NCBI GenBank assembly: GCA_964346375.1
Contig: CAYFUL010000016.1
Location: forward strand, 1 to 28,666
DNA: 28,666 nucleotides
Origin: CAYFUL01 sp964346375
GTDB taxonomy: Bacteria > Bacillota > Clostridia > Tissierellales > Peptoniphilaceae
Direction of reading: 5' to 3'
In this document: one piece after another, positions 15,685 through 24,018 of the stretch
How positions within the stretch are numbered: the first letter of the stretch is position 1
Layout of the letters: every line of letters starts with the position of its first letter
The notes under the pieces: model-generated
Database searches by the model: none
The model's input: the letters and a program-made list of their open reading frames with translations, nothing else
Told to the model about the DNA's origin: nothing
Made by a program: the position numbers and the translations under genes

Positions 15685-16563
15685 TTAGCACGCGTCGTAA
15701 ATTGACTGAATTGATTCGTCTAATTTCTTATTAAACTCCTCATCTGTCATTTTTACATTTAGTCCCTCTGTTAATGCTCTTGAAAATGACGCTATCATAT
15801 TCTTATTTTGTGCAAGTAGTTCGTTGGATTTTTCCCTTGAATATCCTCCTGATAGTGCTACGATTCTTACTGTCTGTGGAAATTCTACTAGTGCATCGTA
15901 TAGATTTGGTACTGTTGGCAGGGTGAATTTAAACATCAGTCTATATTTTTCCTCTAATGCTTTCATCTCCTCTACTAAGTATTTTAATAGTACCTCTTCT
16001 ATTTTTTCCTTGTCCTTAGCATTTATATCTACTTCTGGCTCTACTATTGGTACAAATCCTGCGTCCATTATTTTCTTTGCATACTTAAATTGTTGAGCTA
16101 CTACTTTTTTTATGGACTCCTCGTCGAATTCCTTTATTACAGATCTCATCTTTGTACCGAAGATATTTCTCTTTTTAGCCTCCTCTAGTAATTCATCAAG
16201 GCCCTTCATTTCCTTCATTAGTTGTACGCCATCCTCAAGGTCTGCTAATCCCTCGTCCACCTTTAAAAATGGTACTATTCCCTTTTTCTCCCATAGGTAG
16301 TCTGCTGTGTACATATCTTCGATTTTAGAGTTCATAGTTACTTTAAATAGTATTGCTCCTAAAATTCGCTCGCTAGTAAATGATGGAGATGTTATTATTC
16401 TACTTCTCATCTTGTGGACTTCTTTAAACATTTCCTCTTCGCCGCTATACATACTCTCATCTACTCCGTATAGCTTTAATGCCTTTGGAGTTGAACCGCC
16501 GCTTTGATCTAGGGCTGCAATAAATCCTCTATTGTTTTTTAATATATCTAGTTTTTTTTCCAT
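15685..16563 (-). CDS. fda: Class I fructose-bisphosphate aldolase
   Basis: Cleaves fructose 1,6-bisphosphate to dihydroxyacetone phosphate and glyceraldehyde 3-phosphate, and the reverse. The 292-aa protein is of the bacterial class I (Schiff-base) type: FIAALDQSGGSTPKAL at the N-terminus, PFLKVDEGL near residue 97, and MFKFTLPTVPNLY near 210, whose Lys is the likely Schiff-base residue. VALSGGYSREKSNE, a phosphate-binding loop, follows. The ATG overlaps the stop of the dehydrogenase gene (TAATG), with AAGGTGA as ribosome site. The last roughly 27 codons and the following bases are repeated 419 bases downstream; the intact gene's own terminator is incomplete. Confidence 0.94.
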   Translation of the reverse strand: MEKKLDILKNNRGFIAALDQSGGSTPKALKLYGVDESMYSGEEEMFKEVHKMRSRIITSPSFTSERILGAILFKVTMNSKIEDMYTADYLWEKKGIVPFLKVDEGLADLEDGVQLMKEMKGLDELLEEAKKRNIFGTKMRSVIKEFDEESIKKVVAQQFKYAKKIMDAGFVPIVEPEVDINAKDKEKIEEVLLKYLVEEMKALEEKYRLMFKFTLPTVPNLYDALVEFPQTVRIVALSGGYSREKSNELLAQNKNMIASFSRALTEGLNVKMTDEEFNKKLDESIQSIYDAC

Positions 16564-17519
16564 TAGTTCACCTTATTCTTTGGAGCCTTTCCATTTTTTA
16601 CTGCAAGTAAATTATCCCTTGCGTTTTCTCCCATTTCTAACCTTGCTTCAAATGTTGCATTGCCAAGATGGGGAGCTAGTACTACATTTTCAAACTCAAA
16701 TAGTCCTTCTGTAACATGTGGTTCAAATTCGTATACGTCTAGTGCCGCGCCGGCTATCTCTTTATTTTTTAATGCCTCTACTAAATCCTCCTCATTCATA
16801 AGTGGACCCCTTGCTGCATTTATAAATAGAGCAGTATTTTTCATAGACTTAAACGCCTCTCTATTCATCATATGTTTTAACTCTGGTGCAAAGGCTGTAT
16901 GGAGAGTTAGTATATCTGCATTTTTTATTACATCGTCTCTTTCCATATAGGTTAGTCCTAGAGATTTTTCATCTTCTTCTGAAAGTCTAGTTCTATTGAA
17001 ATATATCAGTTCCATTTCAAAAGCCTTAGCTCTTTTTGCAAGGTTCTTTCCAATATTTCCCATTCCTATTATTCCAAGGGTCTTTCCTCTTAGTTCACTT
17101 CCTAGATAAAATGTTGGTCGCCAACCGTAAAATTCTTCCCTTCTTGTAACTGCATCTCCTGATACAATTTTTCTTGCAAGGGCTAGAATCAATCCGAAAG
17201 TTAACTCTGCTGTAGAAACTGCAGAGGAAGGAGCTGGTGCATTAGTTACGATAATATTTTTCTCTGCCGCATATGCTATATCAATATTGTCGTAGCCTGC
17301 TCCATAATTTGCGATTATCTTTAAATTTTTTCCTGCGTCTATTACATCTCTATCTATTTTGTCTGATAGGGGACATAGTAGGGCGTCTACATCTGAAATT
17401 TTTTCTATTATCTCTTCTTTTTTAAGGGGAGTATTTGAATCGTGGTAGATTATTTCAAACTCTCCTTTTAAATCCTCATAGATTTTCTCTGGAATATTAC
17501 TGGTAATAAATAGCTTCAA
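16563..17519 (-). CDS. D-isomer specific 2-hydroxyacid dehydrogenase
   Basis: An NAD(P)-dependent dehydrogenase (318 aa from a TTG start). GKTLGIIGMGNIGKNLAKRA holds the GxGxxG nucleotide loop. The active-site trio is visible as Arg in NAARGPL, Glu in YEFEP and His in APHLGNAT. The overall pattern is closest to glyoxylate/hydroxypyruvate reductase or D-glycerate dehydrogenase types, but lactate or other 2-keto acids are possible. The start is set at the second of two TTGs (MKLFITSNIP), five bases after GAGGTGA; a GTG at 17528 overlaps that site. It is coupled to fda by a one-base stop/start overlap, suggesting a shared role in carbohydrate metabolism. Confidence 0.87.
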   Translation of the reverse strand: MKLFITSNIPEKIYEDLKGEFEIIYHDSNTPLKKEEIIEKISDVDALLCPLSDKIDRDVIDAGKNLKIIANYGAGYDNIDIAYAAEKNIIVTNAPAPSSAVSTAELTFGLILALARKIVSGDAVTRREEFYGWRPTFYLGSELRGKTLGIIGMGNIGKNLAKRAKAFEMELIYFNRTRLSEEDEKSLGLTYMERDDVIKNADILTLHTAFAPELKHMMNREAFKSMKNTALFINAARGPLMNEEDLVEALKNKEIAGAALDVYEFEPHVTEGLFEFENVVLAPHLGNATFEARLEMGENARDNLLAVKNGKAPKNKVN

Positions 17520-17537
17520 CAAAATCACCTCGTTTTT

Positions 17538-17565
17538 ATTGTAACATATACCTAGTAATTTCCAA
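17538..17565 (-). promoter_or_regulatory. Candidate promoter for the dehydrogenase-fda operon
   Basis: On the minus strand, TTGGAA (17565-17560), a 16-base spacer and TACAAT (17543-17538). Transcription would start very near the ribosome site. Confidence 0.5.
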
Positions 17566-17597
17566 TAATTATAAAACTACCTTATTTATAAATCTTC

Positions 17598-17606
17598 TGC
17601 TATAAT
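17598..17606 (+). promoter_or_regulatory. Extended -10 promoter for the MATE gene
   Basis: TGC-TATAAT is an extended -10 motif, 21 bases before the ATG at 17628. No good -35 is seen. The TAGGAG ribosome site follows at 17614-17619. Confidence 0.55.
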
Positions 17607-17627
17607 CTAGAGCTAGGAGTTGATTAG

Positions 17628-18971
17628 ATGACGAAAACAGAAAATAAAATGGGTACGCAGCCCATTCCAAAACTTCTCTTTACTATGAGTTTACCCATTA
17701 TAATATCCATGTTAGTACAGAGTTTATACAATGTTATAGACTCCATTTTTGTGTCGAGGATAAATGAAGATGCCCTTGCCGCAGTTTCAATTGCCTTTCC
17801 ATTTCAAAATCTTATAATGGCAATTGCAATAGGTACTGGAGTTGGAATTAATGCACTTATTTCCAGAGCCCTTGGGGCAAAGGACTATAAAAAAGCAAAT
17901 AGAATTGCAGAGAATGGATTTTTTATAGCTGGAGTTTATTCCATAGTCTTTTTAATTGTAGGACTGCTTTTCTCTGGAGTTTATATGAGAAGCCAAACTA
18001 AGGACCCAGTTATTATTCAATATGGAATAGATTATTTAAGAGTGGTAATAGGATTTTCAGCAGGAGTATTTTTTCAAATTATTGCTGAAAGAGTTATACA
18101 GTCTACGGGAAAAACTGTATACACAATGGCTACACAAACCCTTGGAGCAGTAATAAATATTGTACTAGACCCTATACTTATCTTTGGACTATTTGGACTT
18201 CCAAAGATGGGAGTAATGGGAGCAGGAGTTGCAACTGTAATTGGACAGATAGTTGCAGCAATAGTAAACCTATTTTTAATAACTACTCGCTCAAAGGAAG
18301 TTGAAGTTAAAAATTTCGCACCAGATTTTAAACTTATAAAGAATATTTACTCAATAGCAATTCCATCAATTGCACTTATCTCTATAAATTCAGTTACAGT
18401 ATTTTTCTTCAATAAGATTTTAAACGGATTTAGTAAGACAGCCATTGCAATGTTTGGTGTCTATACGAAATTACAGTCCTTTGCCCTTATGCCAATTTTT
18501 GGACTAAATAATGGAATGGTACCAATTATTGGATATAACTACGGCGCAAGAAACCCTCATAGAATAAAGGAGACTATAAAATGTGCAATGATTGGCGCTA
18601 CGGGAATGTTATTTGTAAGCTTTTTAATATTTCAAATTTTTCCAGATACTATTCTATCACTATTTAAACCATCTGAAGAAATGCTTGCAATTGGAATTCC
18701 AGCTCTTAGAATTATTTCACTGTCCTTTTTAATTGCAGGGATTTCCATAATTTCATCGGCAGTTTTCCAAGCCCTTGGCAATGGATTTTTAAGTCTAGTT
18801 TCATCTGTACTAAGACAGCTTTTAGTATTAATACCTGTTGCATTTTTCCTTAGTCGATTTGAAAAGATAGATTTAATTTGGTACAGTTATTTAATTGCAG
18901 AAATTGTAGCAGTTATTTTTTCTCTAGCTATGCAAAAATACTTTGTAAGAGAAAAACTTCGCGGGATATAG
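17628..18971 (+). CDS. MATE family efflux transporter
   Basis: A 447-aa membrane protein with about twelve hydrophobic helices in two homologous halves, as in Na+- or H+-coupled multidrug and toxin exporters. It starts TENKMGTQPIPKLLFTMSLP, followed by PIIISMLVQSLYNVIDSIFVSR, typical of the DinF/NorM-like clostridial MATE branch, and the FGLPKMGVMGAGVAT loop lies mid-protein. The second half repeats the pattern at MPIFGLNNGMVPIIGYNYGARN. Substrates cannot be inferred. It appears monocistronic: its own extended -10 promoter lies upstream, and glnN has a separate strong promoter 30 bases after its stop. No clear terminator follows it. Confidence 0.92.
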   Translation: MTKTENKMGTQPIPKLLFTMSLPIIISMLVQSLYNVIDSIFVSRINEDALAAVSIAFPFQNLIMAIAIGTGVGINALISRALGAKDYKKANRIAENGFFIAGVYSIVFLIVGLLFSGVYMRSQTKDPVIIQYGIDYLRVVIGFSAGVFFQIIAERVIQSTGKTVYTMATQTLGAVINIVLDPILIFGLFGLPKMGVMGAGVATVIGQIVAAIVNLFLITTRSKEVEVKNFAPDFKLIKNIYSIAIPSIALISINSVTVFFFNKILNGFSKTAIAMFGVYTKLQSFALMPIFGLNNGMVPIIGYNYGARNPHRIKETIKCAMIGATGMLFVSFLIFQIFPDTILSLFKPSEEMLAIGIPALRIISLSFLIAGISIISSAVFQALGNGFLSLVSSVLRQLLVLIPVAFFLSRFEKIDLIWYSYLIAEIVAVIFSLAMQKYFVREKLRGI

Positions 18972-19000
18972 TAGAAATTTTATCCCCTTGCGTAAATTTA

Positions 19001-19029
19001 TTGACAGCTTTTTAAAAAAACTATATTAT
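19001..19029 (+). promoter_or_regulatory. Promoter for glnN-pyrG
   Basis: A perfect TTGACA (19001-19006), a 17-base spacer and TATTAT (19024-19029, five of six consensus bases). The start is expected near 19036, giving a leader of about 85 bases. Confidence 0.8.
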
Positions 19030-19034
19030 AAAAG

Positions 19035-19101
19035 AAAACAAGTGAATGAATTGTTTTATATTGGTTTCTAAAAATAGGGACCAATTTTTTTTAGTTCCCT
19101 A
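19035..19101 (+). promoter_or_regulatory. Possible attenuator in the glnN leader
   Basis: Three hairpins can be drawn. First, AAAACAA (19035-19041) with TTGTTTT (19051-19057). Second, 19060-19069 with 19076-19085 (ATTGGTTTCT against AGGGACCAAT, two G-T pairs, loop AAAAAT), followed by a run of seven Ts: a terminator shape. Third, TAGGGA (19075-19080) with TCCCTA (19096-19101), which shares bases with the second and so excludes it. This layout suggests transcription attenuation of glnN-pyrG. The trigger is unknown and no known riboswitch class was recognised. Confidence 0.55.
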
Positions 19102-19121
19102 AGTCAAATCGGAGGAAAAAA

Positions 19122-21203
19122 ATGAAGAACACATTAGCTGATTTTGGTAAAAATAATTTCAACAAAAAAATGATGAAGGAGCGCCTTCCATATCCCATCT
19201 ACTTAAAATGGAAAGACGCAGTAAGATTAAAAGAGGACTTGGATTCACAAACGGCAGATGCTATTGCTCACGCTATGAAGGAGTGGGCGTTGGAAAGAGG
19301 GGCAACTCACTATACCCACTGGTTCCAACCATTAAATGGATTAACTGCCAAGAAAAACGAGTCCTTTTTAGATAGAACTTCTGACCAAGAACCAATAGTT
19401 AGATTTTCAGGTAAGGAGCTTATAAAATCAGAGCCTGATGCCTCAAGTTTTCCAAGTGGTGGAATTAGATCTACCTTTGAAGCAAGAGGATATACCTACT
19501 GGGATTCAACTGCAAACTCCTTTATTATTGACAATATCCTATACATCCCTTCCATTTTCGTTTCATACAATGGAGAAAAATTAGATAAGAGAGGTCCAAT
19601 ACTTGATTCTATGAATAGAGTTTCTGACGAAGGAACTCGCGTAGTAAATCTATTTGAAAAAGATGAGCCAACTTACAGAATGAGAGTAAAAGTTGGACTG
19701 GAGCAGGAATTTTTCCTAGTAGATAAAAAACTCTACGATAGGAGAAGCGATTTAAAACACGTAGGACGAACTATCTTTGGTGCAAAACCACCTAAGGCAC
19801 AAGAACTTGGGGACCATTACTTTGGAGTAATACCTGCAAGAGTTGAAAAGTTTTACGAGGAAGTAAACGAAGTTCTATGGAGCCTTGGCATCTATGCAAA
19901 AACTGAGCATAACGAAGCGGCACCATGCCAATTTGAAACGGCAATCCTATTTGAAAACTGTAATATCTCTGTGGACGATAACCAACTTTGTATGGCAGTG
20001 TTAAAATCTGTAGCACTTAAACATGGAATGGTATGTCTACTACACGAAAAGCCATTTGTAGATGTAAATGGAAGTGGAAAGCACAATAACTACTCCATTG
20101 CAACTAACTATGGATTAAACTGCTTCTCTCCTGGAAAAAATCCAAGGGAAAATTTTGTATTCCTACTATTTACTTCAGCCCTAATTAAGACAGTAGACAT
20201 TGGAGCAACTCTAATTAGAATTGCAAGTTCAAGTCCGGGAAACGACTATCGTCTTGGCGGACACGAGGCTCCTCCGGGAATAATTTCAATATTCTTAGGA
20301 GATGATTTAGAAGATGTATTTAAATCCATCGCCTATGATGACTATGAGCAAAGGGAGTTTCCAGATAGACTAAAGGTACAAAGACTGGGATATGTACAAA
20401 GGGATAGATCCGATAGAAATAGAACTAGTCCCGTTGCATTTACAGGAAATAAATTTGAGTTTAGAATGTTAGGCTCTTCAAAATCTGCTGCTGATATAAA
20501 CGTAGTAATAAATATCCTAATGGCACATGAACTTAAAAATATGGCTAATGTTTTAGAGCCTCTAGCAGGGGATGAGAAGGCTTTAAAAGAAAAGGCATAT
20601 GAATTGGTCAAGGACATAATTTTAAAACACGGAAGGGTCCTTTACGCCGGCGACGGATATGCTGATGAGTGGATGCAAGAGGCAGAAAAGAGAGGCCTTC
20701 CAAATTATAGAAAGTTAATTGACGCAGTAGTAGGTGTACAAAACGACCCTGCGGCAAAAATTCTAGTAGAGGAAAAGGTACTAACAGATATAGAACTATC
20801 TGCAATCTATGATATTATCCTAGAGGAGATAATAATATCCCACCAATTAGAGGCGAGGACATTTATCTCCATGATAAATAAGGATATAGTTCCTTCAGCA
20901 CTAAGTGAAGTAAGGGACTTAAACGAAGTACTAAAGGATGTGGAAATTCCATCCATAAAGAAGAAGAGAGATACACTTGTTAGAGGAATTGAAAAGCTAG
21001 AGGAAATAAGGGAATTAGTTGGAGAGAGGTATAGAGAGTCAAGTAAATGTACTACACATTTAGACGCAGCTCTATTCTTACAAAATAAAGTAATGAGTCA
21101 ATTTGAAGAGGCGAGAAAAGTTGCAGACTCACTTGAGGAAATTACTAGTAGAAAAAATTACTCACTTCCAACTTATGAGGACCTATTTAATTCTCTGATA
21201 TAG
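19122..21203 (+). CDS. glnN: Glutamine synthetase type III
   Basis: Makes glutamine from glutamate, ammonia and ATP. At 693 aa it has the large GSIII size, well beyond the roughly 450 aa of GSI. GSIII features include the N-terminal LPYPIYLKWKDAVR region, FPSGGIRSTFEARGYT, VGLEQEFFLVD with catalytic Glu, NEAAPCQFE, NGSGKHNNYSI for ATP and glutamate binding, and NDYRLGGHEAPPG. A helical C-terminal extension (about 560-690) is typical of the dodecameric type. The ribosome site is CGGAGG. It stands eight bases before pyrG, an enzyme that consumes glutamine, so the pair links glutamine supply to CTP synthesis. A terminator-like leader suggests nitrogen or glutamine control. Confidence 0.95.
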   Translation: MKNTLADFGKNNFNKKMMKERLPYPIYLKWKDAVRLKEDLDSQTADAIAHAMKEWALERGATHYTHWFQPLNGLTAKKNESFLDRTSDQEPIVRFSGKELIKSEPDASSFPSGGIRSTFEARGYTYWDSTANSFIIDNILYIPSIFVSYNGEKLDKRGPILDSMNRVSDEGTRVVNLFEKDEPTYRMRVKVGLEQEFFLVDKKLYDRRSDLKHVGRTIFGAKPPKAQELGDHYFGVIPARVEKFYEEVNEVLWSLGIYAKTEHNEAAPCQFETAILFENCNISVDDNQLCMAVLKSVALKHGMVCLLHEKPFVDVNGSGKHNNYSIATNYGLNCFSPGKNPRENFVFLLFTSALIKTVDIGATLIRIASSSPGNDYRLGGHEAPPGIISIFLGDDLEDVFKSIAYDDYEQREFPDRLKVQRLGYVQRDRSDRNRTSPVAFTGNKFEFRMLGSSKSAADINVVINILMAHELKNMANVLEPLAGDEKALKEKAYELVKDIILKHGRVLYAGDGYADEWMQEAEKRGLPNYRKLIDAVVGVQNDPAAKILVEEKVLTDIELSAIYDIILEEIIISHQLEARTFISMINKDIVPSALSEVRDLNEVLKDVEIPSIKKKRDTLVRGIEKLEEIRELVGERYRESSKCTTHLDAALFLQNKVMSQFEEARKVADSLEEITSRKNYSLPTYEDLFNSLI

Positions 21204-21211
21204 GAGGAATT

Positions 21212-22816
21212 ATGACAAAATTTATTTTCGTTACAGGAGGAGTTGTCTCCGGAATAGGCAAGGGAATTTCAGCGGCAAGTATAGGTAGACTATTAAAAGA
21301 CAGAGGCCTATCAGTATTTATGCAGAAATTTGACCCATATATAAATATCGACCCGGGAACTATGAATCCCTACGAACATGGAGAGGTATTTGTAACTAAG
21401 GACGGCGCAGAAACTGACCTAGACCTTGGACACTACGAGAGATTTATAGATGAGGAACTTACAAAAAACGCATCCATTACTACGGGAAAGATCTATTCAA
21501 GAATAATCTCAAAGGAAAGACGAGGAGATTATAATGGAGCAACTGTACAGGTAATCCCCCATGTAACAGATGAGATTAAAAAAAGTGTATATCGTGCAGG
21601 TAAAGAGTCTGGCGCAGATGTAGTAATAACAGAAATTGGTGGAACAGTTGGAGATATAGAGTCCCTACCATTTTTAGAGGCAATTCGCCAAATCCATGCA
21701 GAGAATAAACACGACGATGTACTATTTATCCACGCAGTACTAGTACCAAAAATCCCTGGTTCTGACGAATTAAAGTCAAAACCAACACAACACTCCTACA
21801 AGGAGCTAATGAGTAATGGAATTAAACCAGATATAATAATAATACGTTCAGACGGTGAAATAACAGATTCAATTAGACAGAAGATCTCCCTATTTTGTGA
21901 CGTACCAATAGACGCAATCGTACAGTCAAAAAATGTAGACCTAATCTACGAAGTGCCCCTAGTATTTCATGAGCAGGGCCTAGATGAATTTATAATCTCC
22001 AGAATGAATTTGGAAACAAAAGTGGAAAATACTGGAGAATGGGGCGAAATGTGTAGGAGATTTAAAAGTGCAAGTAAGTGTATAAAAATTGCCCTAGTTG
22101 GAAAATACGTAGGACTTCACGACGCATATATATCCGTTACACAGGCACTACTAGATGCAGGATACGATAGTGGAGCAAATGTAGGAATAAAGTGGGTAGA
22201 TTCAGAGGAAATTACTCCAGAAAATATTGCAGAAATTTTTAAAGACATAGACGGAATAATAGTACCTGGTGGATTTGGCTCAAGGGGAGTTGAAGGAATG
22301 GTACTTACTTCAAAGTACGCAAGGGATGAAAATATTCCATACTTTGGAATCTGTTACGGAATGCAAGTTGCAATAATTGACATAGCAAGAAATATGGTGG
22401 GCTACAAGGATGCAAACTCTGTTGAAATAGAACCAAACTGTACTCACCCAGTAATAGACCTACTTGAAAATCAAAGGGGAGTTGAAAATATAGGTGGTAC
22501 ACTTCGCCTAGGTAACTACTCCTGCCACTTAGAGGAAAATACTCTAGCAAGAAGTCTATACGATACAGAGGAAATTTTAGAACGCCATAGACATAGGTAC
22601 GAGTTTAATAATATGTACAAGGGAGACCTTAGAAAAGTTGGAGTAAAATTTTCAGGAGTAAACGAGGATTTAGATCTAGTAGAGATAATTGAACTACCAG
22701 AGTTGGATTTCTTCCTAGCCTGTCAATTTCATCCGGAATTTAAATCAAGACCAAATGCAATTCATCCACTCTTTAAAGGATTTATTGAAGCATCAATTAA
22801 AAAAAATAAAAAATAA
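21212..22816 (+). CDS. pyrG: CTP synthase
   Basis: Converts UTP to CTP using ATP and glutamine-derived ammonia. The 534-aa protein has the N-terminal synthetase domain starting FIFVTGGVVSGIGKG (P-loop), IDPGTMNPYEHGEVFV and EIGGTVGDIESLPFLEAIRQ. A class I glutamine amidotransferase domain follows: GGFGSRG oxyanion segment, nucleophile Cys in YFGICYGMQ (around residue 380), and the His-Glu pair in CQFHPEFKSRP. All catalytic residues are present. Its AGGAGG lies right after the glnN stop, so it is translated from the glnN transcript. In some Gram-positives pyrG is attenuated by reiterative transcription from its own promoter; no such start is seen here. Confidence 0.97.
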   Translation: MTKFIFVTGGVVSGIGKGISAASIGRLLKDRGLSVFMQKFDPYINIDPGTMNPYEHGEVFVTKDGAETDLDLGHYERFIDEELTKNASITTGKIYSRIISKERRGDYNGATVQVIPHVTDEIKKSVYRAGKESGADVVITEIGGTVGDIESLPFLEAIRQIHAENKHDDVLFIHAVLVPKIPGSDELKSKPTQHSYKELMSNGIKPDIIIIRSDGEITDSIRQKISLFCDVPIDAIVQSKNVDLIYEVPLVFHEQGLDEFIISRMNLETKVENTGEWGEMCRRFKSASKCIKIALVGKYVGLHDAYISVTQALLDAGYDSGANVGIKWVDSEEITPENIAEIFKDIDGIIVPGGFGSRGVEGMVLTSKYARDENIPYFGICYGMQVAIIDIARNMVGYKDANSVEIEPNCTHPVIDLLENQRGVENIGGTLRLGNYSCHLEENTLARSLYDTEEILERHRHRYEFNNMYKGDLRKVGVKFSGVNEDLDLVEIIELPELDFFLACQFHPEFKSRPNAIHPLFKGFIEASIKKNKK

Positions 22817-22882
22817 ATATTTTTTTCATATTCTTTACCAAATATGCTTTTTTTGTAATATAATATTCCTAGTGTGGCAAAT

Positions 22883-22903
22883 TACAAAATGCTAATTTTT
22901 GTA
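22883..22903 (+). repeat. Inverted repeat upstream of the MarR gene
   Basis: TACAAAA-TGCTAAT-TTTTGTA is a perfect 7-7-7 inverted repeat in the long promoter region of the MarR gene, overlapping a TATAAT-like box at 22902-22907. It is a possible operator. Confidence 0.4.
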
Positions 22904-22931
22904 TAATATTTGTACTGTTTTTAATTTACCA

Positions 22932-22961
22932 TTGATAAACATACATATATTATTGTATAAT
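22932..22961 (+). promoter_or_regulatory. Promoter of the MarR gene
   Basis: TTGATA (22932-22937), an 18-base spacer and TATAAT (22956-22961). The start would be near 22968, inside the adjacent palindrome. Confidence 0.65.
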
Positions 22962-22965
22962 GTCT

Positions 22966-22995
22966 TATGTTATTTTTAACATAGAGAAATTCTCT
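22966..22995 (+). promoter_or_regulatory. Palindromic operator candidates at the MarR start site
   Basis: TATGTTA-TTTT-TAACATA (22966-22983) is a perfect 18-base palindrome covering the predicted start of transcription. AGAGAA-A-TTCTCT (22983-22995) follows directly. MarR dimers typically bind 16-20 base palindromes near their own promoter, so autoregulation is likely. Confidence 0.55.
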
Positions 22996-23033
22996 AAAGT
23001 TAAAAAAGAATTTTATTAGTCAGGAGTTGTCAA

Positions 23034-23513
23034 ATGTTACAAAAAGTTTTTAATGACATATACGATAAGTTTAGACTAAACTATTTTATGAATATGTTTG
23101 GTGGCGATAAGAAAAAAGACCCTGTACTTACTACTACTGAAAAGCTTTGTCTAGAAGTAATTCATATACTAGATGAGCCAACAATTAAAGAAGTAGGTTC
23201 ATTTTTAAAAATTTCCCAACCAAATATGACCTATAAAATAAACAGTCTAGTAAAAAAAGGCTTTGTGGAAAAAGTAGGTTCCACAGTTGACAGACGTGAA
23301 GTTCATTTAAGAGAGACAGATAAGTTCTATGAGTACGACGATATGAAAAATGAATATGTAAATCTTGTACTTAGAAGAGCAGAAGAAAATCTTCCAAAGG
23401 AAGATCTTGAACATCTAGTAAAAACTCTTAGAGTTATTGTAGATAACTATATGCCAGAGATAGATGAATTTAAGGAAGACCTTTCACGTAATAGAGCTTC
23501 AAACAGAAAATAA
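23034..23513 (+). CDS. MarR family transcriptional regulator
   Basis: A 159-aa winged-helix protein. Helices around 30-75 contain TTTEKLCLEVIHILDEPTIKE and the recognition helix SQPNMTYKINSLVKKGFVEK, and the wing is VGSTVDRREVHLRETDKF with the conserved D-R-R. Flanking helices form the dimer interface. AGGAG precedes the ATG. The gene is monocistronic, with its own promoter, two palindromes at the start site and a strong terminator 4 bases after the stop. The ligand and the regulon are not evident: its neighbours are pyrG upstream and an unrelated operon downstream. Confidence 0.88.
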   Translation: MLQKVFNDIYDKFRLNYFMNMFGGDKKKDPVLTTTEKLCLEVIHILDEPTIKEVGSFLKISQPNMTYKINSLVKKGFVEKVGSTVDRREVHLRETDKFYEYDDMKNEYVNLVLRRAEENLPKEDLEHLVKTLRVIVDNYMPEIDEFKEDLSRNRASNRK

Positions 23514-23517
23514 ACGA

Positions 23518-23543
23518 ATCAGCCCCTACGGGCTGGTTTTTTT
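23518..23543 (+). terminator. Terminator of the MarR gene
   Basis: ATCAGCCC-CTAC-GGGCTGGT followed by a run of Ts, immediately beyond the stop codon. Confidence 0.9.
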
Positions 23544-23633
23544 ATTTGGAGTTATAAAATATTCTCTATCCAAATTTTCGGAGATACAAATTTTGTAATG
23601 GTAATAATATTCCCATGTCCTTGTTTTCGAGAA

Positions 23634-23707
23634 GATAGTATATCGATAGGATAGGTAATAAAACACGGACATTATTTAACGGGGGACCCAGGACAATCCG
23701 CCCCTAC
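23634..23707 (+). repeat. Dispersed repeat, right half (middle plus end B)
   Basis: It runs GATAGTATATCG, then GTAATAAAACACGGACATT, a GC-rich stretch containing GGACAATCCG, and ends CCGCCCCTACC. It aligns with 15522-15593 (minus) and the second half of 28352-28501. The surrounding gene-free stretch 23544-24018 holds no credible ORF. Confidence 0.75.
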
Positions 23708-23766
23708 CTGTGGTAGTAAAATTTGTAAAGTTGTAAAGTAATTTATTTGACCTAATTCAATGTCTA

Positions 23767-23852
23767 TGGTAGGGGTCGGGCGTCCCCGCCCGACCCGTCA
23801 AGGAAAGTACATCGGTATTATAAAATAAATACACAAAAAAATACGAACACAG
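23767..23852 (+). repeat. Dispersed repeat, left half (hairpin A plus middle)
   Basis: GGTAGGGGTCGGGCG begins a perfect 10-base-pair hairpin (23773-23782 with 23787-23796, loop TCCC). AAGTACATCGGTATT and AAATACGAACAC follow. The order right half, spacer of about 60 bases, left half is the same as at 15345-15593 on the other strand. Confidence 0.8.
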
Positions 23853-24018
23853 TATAATTCGAAAATAGTGTGGGATAGAAATATAATTACGATAAAAAAA
23901 GTTTTCTCCAAAAATTTTAAAACTATAATTTTTAAAACTCCTTATCTTTTATATAATAATAGGGTTCTTATTCTTTTAAAGCCCACTTTAATAAGATATA
24001 ATATTTAAAGGTGAAATT
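23853..24018 (+). promoter_or_regulatory. AT-rich upstream region of the NUDIX-cysS operon
   Basis: No ORF is seen. A TATAAT at 23997-24002 with a poor TTTTAA -35 lies 17 bases before the NUDIX ATG, and AAAGGTG serves as ribosome site. A second TATAAT-like box is near 23951-23957. The operon is expected to be transcribed from here. Confidence 0.45.

Noticed and set aside
19035..19101. ANTAR-type two-hairpin target in the glnN leader
   Set aside because: The first loop is nine bases and the second is AAAAAT; the ANTAR consensus needs hexaloops with A at position 1 and G at position 4.
23544..24018. Hidden small gene or RNA in the gap after the MarR gene
   Set aside because: Open frames are short, lack ribosome sites and cross the repeats. 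The conserved structure is explained by the dispersed repeat halves.
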